DNA of 36,535 nt, from NCBI RefSeq assembly GCF_016863275.1, contig NZ_BOOO01000029.1:1-36535 (forward strand). Direction: 5' to 3'. Shown here in pieces: positions 21,597 to 29,235 of the stretch. Positions within the stretch are counted from its first letter, which is position 1, and every line of letters begins with the position of its first letter. The translations under genes and the position numbers were made by a program. This stretch comes from Planotetraspora mira. Lineage in GTDB: Bacteria > Actinomycetota > Actinomycetes > Streptosporangiales > Streptosporangiaceae. Below the pieces are notes generated by a model, which searched no databases, was not told where the DNA came from, and was given only the letters and a program-made list of their open reading frames with translations.

Positions 21597-22598
21597 GTGA
21601 GCCTCAGCGACAAGGTCGTCGTGGTCACAGGAGCCAGCGGTGGTGTGGGCCGCGCGATCGTCCGGCGACTCGGCGGCCAGGGGGCGATCGTCGCGCTGAT
21701 CGCCCGTGGCGAGGCCGGCCTGGCCGGCGCCGCCGTGGACGTCGGCGTCGGAGGCGGTACGGCGAAGGTCTTCACCGCCGACGTGGCCGACTACGAGCAG
21801 GTACGGCAGGCCGCCCAGCGGATCGAGACCGAGATCGGCCCGATCGACGTGTGGATCAACGTCGCCTTCACGACGGTGTTCGCGCCGTTCATGGAGATCA
21901 GCCCGGCGGAGTTCGAACGCGTCACCCAGGTGACCTACCTGGGCTACGTGTGGGGGACGCGCGCGGCCCTCGAGGTGATGCGACCGCGGGACAGCGGCGT
22001 CATCGTGCAGGCCGGCTCGGCGCTGGCCTACCGCGCCATCCCGCTCCAGTCGGCGTACTGCGGAGCCAAGCACGCGATCAAGGGCTTCACCGAATCGGTC
22101 AGGACCGAACTCCTCGCCGCAGGGTCCAGCGTGAAGATCACGATGGTGCAGCTGCCCGCCCTGAACACCCCGCAGTTCGACTGGGGACTGACCCGGTTGC
22201 GCAGGCATCCCCAGCCGGTGCCGCCGATCTATCAGCCGGAGGTCGCCGCCCAGGCGGTGCTGTTCGCCGCCGATCATCCGGAACGCAGGGAGTTCTGGGT
22301 CGGCGCCACGACGGCGGCCACGATCATGGCCGAGCGGGTCGCCCCCGGCCTGCTCGACCGCTACCTCGGCCGGACCGGGGTGAAGGCCCAGCAGGTGGAG
22401 GGCAAGGCGCCCAGTGAGGTGTCGAACCTCTGGGAGCCGGCGGACGACGACGAGGACTACGGCGCGCACGGCGCCTTCGACGACCGCTCGCACCCGCGCA
22501 GTGCCCAGGTGTGGCTTTCGCAACATCGCCGCGCGGTGACCGCCGCGGCCACCGGGCTCGCCGCGGCCGCGCTCGTGGGCCTGCGCCGCCGCAGGTGA
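21597..22598 (+). CDS. Short-chain dehydrogenase/reductase with C-terminal membrane anchor
   Basis: 333 aa. NAD(P)-binding TGASGGVG near residue 11, VTADVADYE (Asp contact), NVAF in place of the usual NNAG, and the catalytic Ser-Tyr-Lys set in AGSALAYRAIPLQSAYCGAKHAIKG. The C-terminal ~80 residues are not part of a normal SDR. They include an acidic stretch (EPADDDEDYG) and end with a hydrophobic helix (VTAAATGLAAAALVGL) followed by four Arg, suggesting tail-anchoring with the enzyme on the cytoplasmic face. Substrate unknown. GTG start with AGAGG upstream; sigma-B-like promoter. Confidence 0.92.
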   Translation: MSLSDKVVVVTGASGGVGRAIVRRLGGQGAIVALIARGEAGLAGAAVDVGVGGGTAKVFTADVADYEQVRQAAQRIETEIGPIDVWINVAFTTVFAPFMEISPAEFERVTQVTYLGYVWGTRAALEVMRPRDSGVIVQAGSALAYRAIPLQSAYCGAKHAIKGFTESVRTELLAAGSSVKITMVQLPALNTPQFDWGLTRLRRHPQPVPPIYQPEVAAQAVLFAADHPERREFWVGATTAATIMAERVAPGLLDRYLGRTGVKAQQVEGKAPSEVSNLWEPADDDEDYGAHGAFDDRSHPRSAQVWLSQHRRAVTAAATGLAAAALVGLRRRR

Positions 22599-22632
22599 GG
22601 CAGGCTCCCGCCGAACTCGCGGGACGGGGGAC

Positions 22633-22663
22633 TTGAACCGGCCGTCGCGGGAGGTCCTAGCGT
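22633..22663 (+). promoter_or_regulatory. MerR-type promoter with 19-bp spacer
   Basis: TTGAAC (22633-22638) and TAGCGT (22658-22663) are separated by 19 bases, the over-long spacer typical of promoters activated by MerR-family proteins. The start codon GTG at 22671 follows the -10 by seven bases, so the regulator is probably autoregulated and leaderless. Confidence 0.65.
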
Positions 22664-22670
22664 TGCGAAC

Positions 22671-23444
22671 GTGATCGGGAAAGACGACGCCGGACGTCGC
22701 TGGAGCATCGGCGAGGTGGCGCGGGTGAGCGGGACGACCGTGCGAGCCCTGCGCCACTACGACGAGATCGGCCTGCTGAGCCCGAGTGAACGCACCGCGT
22801 CCGGGCACCGCCGCTACACCGAGCTCGATGTGCGCCGGCTGTACCAGGTCCGGGCGCTGCGGAGCCTCGGCGTCTCCCTGGAGGAGATCGCGAGCGTCCT
22901 CTCGGACTCCACGGGCGGCCTGGGGGCGATGCGCGATCTGCTCGCGGAGCAGCTGCGCGGGCTGGAGGTGCACGCCACTCAGGTCCGGCAGCTCACCGAG
23001 CAGCTTCGCGGGCTGCTCGGTCAGATCGACCGCGCGTCGATGCCCGATCCGGACCAGTTCCTTACGACCCTGGAGATGATCTCTGTGTTCGAGACGTATT
23101 TCACGACGGAGCAACGCGAGCAACTGGCACGACGCAGGGCCGAACTCGGCTCGGAGAGCATCGAGGCGGCCAAGAGCGAATGGGCGGGACTCGTCGAGGA
23201 ACTCCTGCGGCACGTGGAGGAGGACACTCCCGTCGAGGACCCGCAGGTGCGGTCCCTGGTCGCCCGCTGGGACGCGCTGGCAGGCCGGTTCCACGCCGAC
23301 GGCGGAGACGGCGAGCAGACCAAGGCGGCGGCCCAGCGCATGTGGGACGACAACAGTGAGGAGATCGGGCGCAGCCTGCCGTGGCCCACCGACCGGATGC
23401 GTGACCTGGTCCGGTATCTGGAGCGGGTCCGGCAAGCCGGTTGA
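22671..23444 (+). CDS. MerR-family regulator with TipAS-type C-terminal domain
   Basis: 257 aa. N-terminal winged HTH of MerR type (RWSIGEVARVSGTTVRALRHYDEIGLL, then TASGHRRYTELDVRRLYQV), a coiled coil (about 75-120) and a C-terminal TipAS-like antibiotic-recognition domain of about 120 residues (FTTEQREQLARRRAELG, EWAGLVEELL, RSLVARWDALAGRFHADG). TipAL-type proteins bind diverse drugs or xenobiotics through this domain and activate their own promoter. The 19-bp-spacer promoter directly in front fits that. Ligand unknown. No drug exporter is adjacent on the same strand; a strong terminator follows. Confidence 0.93.
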   Translation: MIGKDDAGRRWSIGEVARVSGTTVRALRHYDEIGLLSPSERTASGHRRYTELDVRRLYQVRALRSLGVSLEEIASVLSDSTGGLGAMRDLLAEQLRGLEVHATQVRQLTEQLRGLLGQIDRASMPDPDQFLTTLEMISVFETYFTTEQREQLARRRAELGSESIEAAKSEWAGLVEELLRHVEEDTPVEDPQVRSLVARWDALAGRFHADGGDGEQTKAAAQRMWDDNSEEIGRSLPWPTDRMRDLVRYLERVRQAG

Positions 23445-23462
23445 CCTGCCGGACGGCTCAGG

Positions 23463-23508
23463 GACGGGAGCGGCCCGCCGCGATCGTCCGCGGCGGACCG
23501 CTCCCGTC
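23463..23508. terminator. Bidirectional terminator, 20-bp stem
   Basis: 20-bp stem with one G-U pair (23463-23482 with 23489-23508) and a 6-base loop between the convergent MerR and DUF6458 genes. Confidence 0.85.
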
Positions 23509-23524
23509 CGGGAAACCCGCTGAA

Positions 23525-23782
23525 TCAGAAGGCGTCGGTGTCCCTTCGCTCCTCGTAGACGCGGTGGTGGCGGATCACTTCATCTGTGGGCTCGACGGTC
23601 CTCACGGCGGCCGCCCGGCGTACCGTGCTCAGCCGCCAGATGCCGAAGAGCAGGCCGGCGAGGCCGCCCAGCATGAGGATCGTTCCGATCACCTGAATGT
23701 CCACTCCGGCGACGGCGAAGTCGACGGCCCAAGTGAGGATGGCCCCCAGCATGATGAGGATGATGCTTCCGGCGATGGTCAT
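23525..23782 (-). CDS. DUF6458 family small membrane protein
   Basis: 85 aa. Two hydrophobic helices (MTIAGSIILIMLGAILTWAV and IGTILMLGGLAGLLFGIW) joined by a short loop AVAGVDIQV, then a charged cytoplasmic tail. This is the compact DUF6458 layout found throughout actinomycetes; function unknown. Upstream on the minus strand a GTTT (23833-23830) lies 13 bases from GGGATA (23816-23811), a weak sigma-B-like match, together with GAAGGAGGG as ribosome site. Confidence 0.88.
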   Translation of the reverse strand: MTIAGSIILIMLGAILTWAVDFAVAGVDIQVIGTILMLGGLAGLLFGIWRLSTVRRAAAVRTVEPTDEVIRHHRVYEERRDTDAF

Positions 23783-23871
23783 GGCGCAGTCCCTCCTTCG
23801 CCCTCTGCTCTATCCCCTGCACGGAAGTCAAACGTCGGCATGAGTCCGCGTCACCGGGCAGCATTGCCTTT

Positions 23872-24399
23872 ATGACGGTTATGCCAGTTGTGGTGATGGG
23901 ACTCATGGGTGCGGGGAAGAGCACGGTGGCCGGCCTGCTCGCCCGGACGCTCGGCCGTCCCATGAGAGACAGCGACGCCGACCTCGAGAGCCGCTACGGC
24001 ACGACCGCCGCCACGATGGCCGCCGACGTGGGCCCCGGCGAACTGCACGCGCGTGAGGCGCTGGTGCTGAAGGACGCCCTGGCCGCCGACCCCGTCCCGG
24101 TGATCGCCGCGGCGGCGAGCACGGTCGACGATCCGGACTCGCGGAGCCTGCTGGCCCCGGCGTTCGTGGTGTTCCTCGACGGGCCGCCGGCCGTCCTGGC
24201 CGAACGCATGCGGTCGAGCCCCCACCGGCCGCATTTCAAGCCCGACCTGGTCGAGATGCTCGCCGAGCAGCGCGCCCGGCGCCTGCCGCACTTCCAGGAG
24301 GTGGCCGACCTCACGGTGGACACCGCGGCCAACACCCCCGAGGAGATCGCCGGCATCGTTCTGGCGAGGCTCGGCGGCGAGCCTGGCGAGCGAATATGA
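23872..24399 (+). CDS. Shikimate-kinase-like P-loop kinase
   Basis: 175 aa. P-loop GLMGAGKST (residues 10-18), DSDADLESRYG (the DxD-type Mg/substrate motif of shikimate kinases) and HAREALVLKDAL follow in the family order. FLDGPPAVLAERMRSSPHRP marks the lid/adenine region, ending in a long helix with TPEEIAGIVLARL. Length and layout fit shikimate or gluconate kinase-like proteins, but there are no aro genes nearby and the shikimate-binding Arg pattern is not clear, so it is probably a paralogue of unknown substrate. The stop codon is part of a TGA-containing repeat. Confidence 0.8.
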   Translation: MTVMPVVVMGLMGAGKSTVAGLLARTLGRPMRDSDADLESRYGTTAATMAADVGPGELHAREALVLKDALAADPVPVIAAAASTVDDPDSRSLLAPAFVVFLDGPPAVLAERMRSSPHRPHFKPDLVEMLAEQRARRLPHFQEVADLTVDTAANTPEEIAGIVLARLGGEPGERI

Positions 24400-24471
24400 C
24401 GGTCGGACATGACGGTCGGACATGACGGTCAGGCGTGACGCTCAGGCATGACCGTCGGCGGTGACGCCCGC
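24394..24471. repeat. 13-bp tandem repeat carrying a TGA in each unit
   Basis: Six units, consensus RYATGACGGTCRG, start at 24394, 24407, 24420, 24433, 24446 and 24459, the last two degenerate. Plus-strand TGA begins at 24397, 24410, 24423, 24436, 24449 and 24462, covering all three frames twice. Both flanking convergent genes end inside the array. Confidence 0.85.
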
Positions 24472-25632
24472 GCGGCGCGTCACCACCACGGCGAGCACGA
24501 CGAGCACGGTGAGGACGACCCCGGCGGTCAGCACGGGCACGCCGGTGAAGGTGCCCGCGAGCACGAGGACCACGGCGGAGGGCGCCAGCAGATTGTGCAG
24601 GTGGCCGACCTGGTGCGGATGGTGCTGCAGCCACCACACGGCGAGCAGGAAGACCGCCACCGGGACGGTCACGACCGCCCCGGACACCACCCCGTCACCG
24701 GTGGAGTGGTCCGTGGCGAGGTCGACGGCGGCGGACAGCCCCGCCCCGACGGCGGCCGCCGACGCGAAGATCAGGTAGTGGCCGTAGCCCCAGATGAAGG
24801 CCGACCGGTTGGAGGTCAGGAACCGGTGGGCGGGCTTGGCGAAGTACAGCCACCACATCGCGAACACGATGAGCAGCCCTCCCGCCGCCACGCCGTACAG
24901 ACCCGCGGTCGCGTGCCTCGTGTCGACGGCCTCCTGAACGGCGAGAGTCGCCGCGAGGATCGACTCACCGAGAACGATCAGTGTGAACAGGCCGTAGCGC
25001 TCGGCGATGTGATGCGGGTGCCATGCCGTGCTGTGCCTGCGCTCGGCCCACAACGGGACCGCGAGATCGGCGCACGCGAGGAACAGCCACACCCACGGCC
25101 GCGCCCCGGACGGGAGAGCCAGCATCGCGACCCATCCCGCCTCCACGACCGTGACCCCGGCCGCGTATCGCAGCGCGGTCCCGCGGCCCTCCCGATCGGA
25201 GACGGCGGCGCGCAGCCAGTTGGCCACCAGAGCCGTGCGCATCACGACGTATCCCAGGACCGCGATGGTGAAGTCGCGCTGGTCGAACGCCCTCGGGATG
25301 CCCGCCGCGAGGATCAGCGCGCCGGTGATCTGGACCAGCGCGGCGATCCGGTACGGCACGTCGTCGGTGTCGTAGGCGGAGGCGAACCAGGAGAAGTTCA
25401 TCCACGCCCACCAGATGGCGAAGAACGTCATGACGTAGCTGACCAGACCGTCGCCGAAGTGCCCGGTCGTGAGCGCGTGGTGCAGTCCGCCCGCCGCCTG
25501 CGCGACCGCGACGACGAAGCACAGGTCGAACAGCAACTCCAGCGGGGTGGCCGCGCGCAACGACTCGGTGACGTCCCGGGCGGTCATCCGGCGTCGGCGT
25601 GGCGGCGTGGTCGCCAGCGTCTCCTGGCTCAT
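24442..25632 (-). CDS. Low temperature requirement A (LtrA) family membrane protein
   Basis: 396 aa from the ATG at 25632 (earlier starts in the open frame lack LtrA similarity). The N-terminal TPLELLFDLCFVVAVAQAA is the family signature, followed by about ten to twelve membrane helices, WWAWMNFSWFASAYD and HHIAERYGLFTLIVLGESIL (the conserved AERYGLFTIIVLGE block). LtrA was named in Listeria for growth in the cold; the biochemical function is not established. The last residues ADGHA and the stop are encoded within the 13-bp repeat. Confidence 0.92.
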   Translation of the reverse strand: MSQETLATTPPRRRRMTARDVTESLRAATPLELLFDLCFVVAVAQAAGGLHHALTTGHFGDGLVSYVMTFFAIWWAWMNFSWFASAYDTDDVPYRIAALVQITGALILAAGIPRAFDQRDFTIAVLGYVVMRTALVANWLRAAVSDREGRGTALRYAAGVTVVEAGWVAMLALPSGARPWVWLFLACADLAVPLWAERRHSTAWHPHHIAERYGLFTLIVLGESILAATLAVQEAVDTRHATAGLYGVAAGGLLIVFAMWWLYFAKPAHRFLTSNRSAFIWGYGHYLIFASAAAVGAGLSAAVDLATDHSTGDGVVSGAVVTVPVAVFLLAVWWLQHHPHQVGHLHNLLAPSAVVLVLAGTFTGVPVLTAGVVLTVLVVLAVVVTRRAGVTADGHA

Positions 25633-25771
25633 CGGCGACCAGGTCTCCTCTCCGCAAGGTGGCTCGCGGGCGCCGTACGGCGGGCAGCCTGAAGGCCGCG
25701 AGCACAGCCGGTGAAAGCGCACTCATCATAGGGACGCGAGACGATCCGGCCCAGCCCGCGCGGGCACGGGG

Positions 25772-25818
25772 ATGCGGCCCGGGGCGGCCCGTCAATGCGG
25801 CCCGGGGATGCGGCCTAG
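25772..25818. repeat. 13-bp direct repeat at the end of the PhyH gene
   Basis: ATGCGGCCCGGGG occurs at 25772-25784 and 25795-25807, followed directly by a partial copy ATGCGGCC at 25808 that supplies part of the PhyH stop codon. Confidence 0.6.
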
Positions 25819-26573
25819 TCCAGCGCCCTGCGCGGGTGGCGGCCGTCGACGTAGCCGATGAACGGCGGGCAGATGTTGTAGCCGAGCAGTTCCTGCATCC
25901 GCTCCGGCAGGTCCCGCACGATGTCCCTCGGCACGGCGAGCAGGTGGTTCTCCTGCGGGCGCAGCCAGGAGGCCGCGTAGTGCAGGACCACGCCGAGACG
26001 CGGCCGGTCGGTGCGGTTGGCGCCGCCGCCGTGCCACAGGGTGCCGAGATAGATGAGCGCGGAGCCGGCCGGCATCTCCGCCCCGATGGTCGGCGTCCCG
26101 GGCCCCGGCCGCTCCTCACCCCAGCGGTGGCTGCCGGGAACGAGCCGGGTGGCTCCGTTCGCCTCCGTGAAGTCGTCGAGCGGCAACATCACGTTGATCA
26201 CCATCTCGCGATGGGGGCGCGGGACGGGATAGACCCCGTCGTCCGGGTGGAGCGCCTGCGCCGTCTCCCCCGGCCCGATCTCGATGCCGGTGGGCGCGCT
26301 CAACTGGTAGTGCCCGAGGAAGTGGTCGAGCACCGCGAGCACGAGCGGATGGGTCGCCGGTCCGTCGAACCTCCGCGTCTTGGCGAACAGCGCGTAGACC
26401 CGCCGGGTGCGGTCGCCCTCGAAGTTGTTCCGCCCGAAAGGCGTGCTCTCGAGAATGGCCCGAAGCTCCGCCCTGGCGTCCGCGACCTCCTCCGGGCTCA
26501 GCAGGTCCGGGACGATCACGTAGCCGTGGCGGTCGAGTTCGTCCACCACCGTCGCCGCTTCAGGCAGAGTCAC
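25815..26573 (-). CDS. Phytanoyl-CoA dioxygenase (PhyH) family protein
   Basis: 252 aa. Fe(II)/2-oxoglutarate oxygenase of the PhyH type. VDELDRHGYVIVPDLLSPEE at the N-terminus, LHPDDGVYPVPRP with the first two metal ligands (HxD), LPLDDFTEANGATRLVPGSH and LGTLWHGGGANRTDRPR with the distal His and the 2-oxoglutarate-binding Arg. It could hydroxylate a small metabolite or a lipid; substrate unknown. The GTG start lies six bases after a -10 box and has no ribosome site. Confidence 0.92.
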   Translation of the reverse strand: MTLPEAATVVDELDRHGYVIVPDLLSPEEVADARAELRAILESTPFGRNNFEGDRTRRVYALFAKTRRFDGPATHPLVLAVLDHFLGHYQLSAPTGIEIGPGETAQALHPDDGVYPVPRPHREMVINVMLPLDDFTEANGATRLVPGSHRWGEERPGPGTPTIGAEMPAGSALIYLGTLWHGGGANRTDRPRLGVVLHYAASWLRPQENHLLAVPRDIVRDLPERMQELLGYNICPPFIGYVDGRHPRRALD

Positions 26574-26579
26574 AGATCG

Positions 26580-26585
26580 AGACTA
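26580..26585 (-). promoter_or_regulatory. -10 box TAGTCT for a leaderless PhyH mRNA
   Basis: On the minus strand TAGTCT (26585 to 26580) matches TANNNT and is separated from the GTG at 26573 by exactly six bases. Confidence 0.6.
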
Positions 26586-26645
26586 ATCATCCGGAACAAA
26601 GTTCGGTAGCCATGTCACCGGATCGATCCGCCTCATCCGCCTCGG

Positions 26646-26882
26646 TCAGGAGGAGATCATCTGACTCCCGATCCGCTCCTGGGCGGTGAGCAGGTCGCAC
26701 AGTTCCTCCGCGTCCTCTCCCGACGCGGTCATGATCAGGCCCCTGTCCATCTCCACCCGGGACAGCGACCGCCTCATCCGGGTCGCGTACCAGCGCCCCG
26801 CGTCACTTCTCCAGATCGACCAATGGCTTCCGTACTCACTGCGCAACTGACTCCACGCGAGATCCTCGGCTGAGATCGGCAC
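26646..26882 (-). CDS. Small hypothetical protein
   Basis: 78 aa from the GTG at 26882, which has GGAGG eight bases away (minus strand 26897-26893). An ATG at 26888 lies only two bases after that site. The frame is open up to 26990, but the extra residues look like non-coding sequence. Visible features are SIWRSDAGRWYATRMRRSLS and a central amphipathic helix ending AEELCDLLTAQERIG. No membrane segment or known domain. Similar small W/Y-containing proteins are frequent in this group of actinomycetes, so it is probably a real but uncharacterised gene. Confidence 0.6.
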   Translation of the reverse strand: MPISAEDLAWSQLRSEYGSHWSIWRSDAGRWYATRMRRSLSRVEMDRGLIMTASGEDAEELCDLLTAQERIGSQMISS

Positions 26883-27166
26883 TGCCATCACCTCCAGGCT
26901 CGGTGCCAGGAAGCAGCAGTGTGCTCGTCCGGACACGAATGGTAGTGAGAAGCGACCTCCCCCGTCTGGAGCCCCCGCCACCGTGGGCACGACGAAGATC
27001 TTCCGTTGGATGCGCTGACTTCACCTGATCTTGGTGTGCCGGAAATGACACGGGTATTCGGAGAAGGTTAGGGATCAGGTCATTTGGGGTTACCTGTCCG
27101 GGTAATCGGCTGGGTCACCATCGCGGCAAGGTGCAGTGCTCGTTCCTGCGGCTCCCGGGATGGAAC

Positions 27167-28333
27167 ATGAGGATCGTACGGCTGGCCAACTTCATCGCCC
27201 CCCGATCGGGAGGCCTCCGCACCGCCCTGAACGAACTGGGCGCGGGCTACGAGGCCGCCGGGCACGAAGCGGTGCTGGTGATTCCCGGACCCGAGGCCGG
27301 CAGGCGCGACACACCCTCGGGACAGATCATCACGGTGCCGGGTCCCGTCGTCCCGGGGTCGGGCGGCTACCGGGTCATCACCGCGCGCCGGTCGCTGCGC
27401 CGGCTGCTCGACGACCTCGCTCCCGACCGGCTGGAGGTCTCCGACCGCACCACGCTCCGGTGGACGGGACGCTGGGCCCGCTCGCGGGGTGTGCGGTCGC
27501 TCATGGTCTCGCACGAGAGCCTCGACGGCCTGCTGCGCCTGTTCGCCCCGCGCTTCCTGCCCGCGTTCCCCGGCTCGGGCGACGCGCGGGCCGAGCGGAT
27601 CGTCCGAGGGCTCGCGGACCGCCTCAACCGGCGGACGGCGGCCGACTTCGACATGGTGGTCTGCACGACGGAATGGGCTGCGGCCGAATTCAGGCGGCTG
27701 AACGTGCCCAACCTGATGCGCGTCCCCCTCGGCGTCGACCTGGCCCGGTTCTCCCCCGCGCGGCACGACCCCGAGTTTCGCCGCCGGTTCGCCGCGCCCG
27801 GCGAACCGCTGCTCGTCCACTGCAGCAGGCTTTCACCCGAGAAGCGACCCGACCGGCCCATCGAGGCGTTGCGCGAACTCCGCCGCCGGGGCGTGCCCGC
27901 CGTACTGGTCGTGGCGGGGGACGGACCGCGGCGGGCGGCGCTGGAGGCGCGGGCGCACGGGCTGCCGGTCCGGTTCCTCGGGCACGTCTCCGACCGCGAC
28001 CTCCTCGCGCGACTGCTCGCCACGGCGGACGTCGCCATCGCGCCCGGCCCCATCGAGACCTTCGGGCTGGCCGCGCTCGAGGCCCTGGCGAGCGGAACCC
28101 CCGTCGTCGTGTCGCGGGCGAGCGCACTGCCCGAGGTCATCGGCGAGTCCGGGGTCGCGGTCGGCGACGACCCGGGCGAGTACGCCGACGCGGTGCGACT
28201 GCTCCTGGCCGGCGAGGAACGGCATCGCCGTGACCGCGCCCGCCGCCAGGCCGAGCGCTTCGACTGGCCGGGCTCCGCGGACGGGTTCCTGCGCGCCCAC
28301 GGGCTCGCGAACCTGATCGGAGGTCGACGCTAG
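27167..28333 (+). CDS. Glycosyltransferase family 4
   Basis: 388 aa from the ATG at 27167 (an in-frame GTG at 27131 would add 12 unlikely residues). GT-B fold: RLANFIAPRSGGLRTALNEL at the N-terminus, then VSHESLDGLL. The C-terminal domain has VHCSRLSPEKRPDRPIEAL, FLGHVSDRDLLARLLATADV and EX7E in PIETFGLAALEALASGTPVV. Probably a retaining mannosyl- or similar transferase for lipid-linked or envelope glycans. It shares its TAG with the GTG of the SGNH hydrolase (one-base overlap), so these genes are co-translated. With the downstream GT4 it encloses an esterase, which suggests stepwise glycan assembly and deacylation; that is inference. Confidence 0.92.
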   Translation: MRIVRLANFIAPRSGGLRTALNELGAGYEAAGHEAVLVIPGPEAGRRDTPSGQIITVPGPVVPGSGGYRVITARRSLRRLLDDLAPDRLEVSDRTTLRWTGRWARSRGVRSLMVSHESLDGLLRLFAPRFLPAFPGSGDARAERIVRGLADRLNRRTAADFDMVVCTTEWAAAEFRRLNVPNLMRVPLGVDLARFSPARHDPEFRRRFAAPGEPLLVHCSRLSPEKRPDRPIEALRELRRRGVPAVLVVAGDGPRRAALEARAHGLPVRFLGHVSDRDLLARLLATADVAIAPGPIETFGLAALEALASGTPVVVSRASALPEVIGESGVAVGDDPGEYADAVRLLLAGEERHRRDRARRQAERFDWPGSADGFLRAHGLANLIGGRR

Positions 28334-29235
28334 TGGCAACCCGACTCGTGGCGCTGGGTGACTCGGTCACCGCGGGACTCGGCGACCCCCTCCCCGGGGG
28401 CGGTTGGCGCGGCTACGCGGCCATCCTGGCCGACGCGCTCGGCCCGCACGGGCAGGTGGAGTTCAGCAACGTCGCCACGTCCGGGGCGACGTCCCGCGAC
28501 CTCGCCGCGGACCAGCTTCCCCGCGCCCTGTCCCTGCGCCCCACGCTCGCCACGGTGCTGGCGGGGGTGAACGACACACTGCGCGGCACGTTCGAACTTA
28601 CGGCGATCGCGTCCGACATCGAGGAGGTGGTCGGAGGGCTGCGCCGCACGGGCGCCACCGTGCTCACCATCCGCCTGCCCGACCCGGGACTGATGCTGGG
28701 CATCCCCGACCTCGTCCGGCGGCCCCTCACCCGCCGGGTCCGGGCGATCAACACGATCCTCGACCACGTCGCCCGCCGGTACGACACGGTCCACGTCGAC
28801 CCGGCCTGCCATCCGGCTCTGTACGAGCGGCGGATGTGGGGGGTCGACCGGCTCCACCCGAGCGAGCGCGGCCACCGCCTGCTCGCCCGGCTCATCGCCA
28901 CCGAACTGGTCGCACGCGGCGTCCCCCTGGACGCGATGCCCGACGCGGAACCCAGCGGCGCGAACCCCTCCGCCTGGGCGAGCGCGCGCTGGATGGCCGT
29001 CGAAGGCACCGGGTGGGTGGTGCGCCGCTCCCGCGACTTCCTGCCCGAACTCGCCCGTCTCGTCCTCAGCGAGGCATGGCACGACGTCCGCGGCCGGGCG
29101 GCCCTGCTCGACCAGCGGTTCCACACCGATCTCGATCACGCCCTGCGGCACCTCGGCGCGCGTCCCGTCGTGACCGGCCCGCGGCGAACGCCCTCTCCCT
29201 CCCCGCACGTCGCTACGGAAGATGCCTGCCCATGA
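28333..29235 (+). CDS. SGNH/GDSL-type hydrolase
   Basis: 300 aa. All four SGNH blocks are present: ALGDSVTAG (catalytic Ser), TSGATSRDL (Gly), VLAGVNDTL (Asn) and GVDRLHPSERGH (Asp/His). No signal peptide, so it is cytoplasmic. The C-terminal ~90 residues extend beyond the fold and include GTGWVVRRSRDFLPELARL. Such enzymes are esterases/lipases or act on acylated sugars. It lies between two glycosyltransferases, overlapping the first by one base and the second by four (ATGA), so an ester on the growing glycan or lipid is a plausible substrate. Confidence 0.92.
   Translation: MATRLVALGDSVTAGLGDPLPGGGWRGYAAILADALGPHGQVEFSNVATSGATSRDLAADQLPRALSLRPTLATVLAGVNDTLRGTFELTAIASDIEEVVGGLRRTGATVLTIRLPDPGLMLGIPDLVRRPLTRRVRAINTILDHVARRYDTVHVDPACHPALYERRMWGVDRLHPSERGHRLLARLIATELVARGVPLDAMPDAEPSGANPSAWASARWMAVEGTGWVVRRSRDFLPELARLVLSEAWHDVRGRAALLDQRFHTDLDHALRHLGARPVVTGPRRTPSPSPHVATEDACP

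Noticed and set aside
21429-23435. 668-codon open frame on the minus strand
   Set aside because: It is a shadow of the SDR and MerR genes, with repetitive Arg/Gly/His composition; both sense-strand genes have clear domains.
24394-24471. CRISPR-like array
   Set aside because: Units are contiguous 13-mers with no spacers and no cas genes nearby; this is a tandem repeat.
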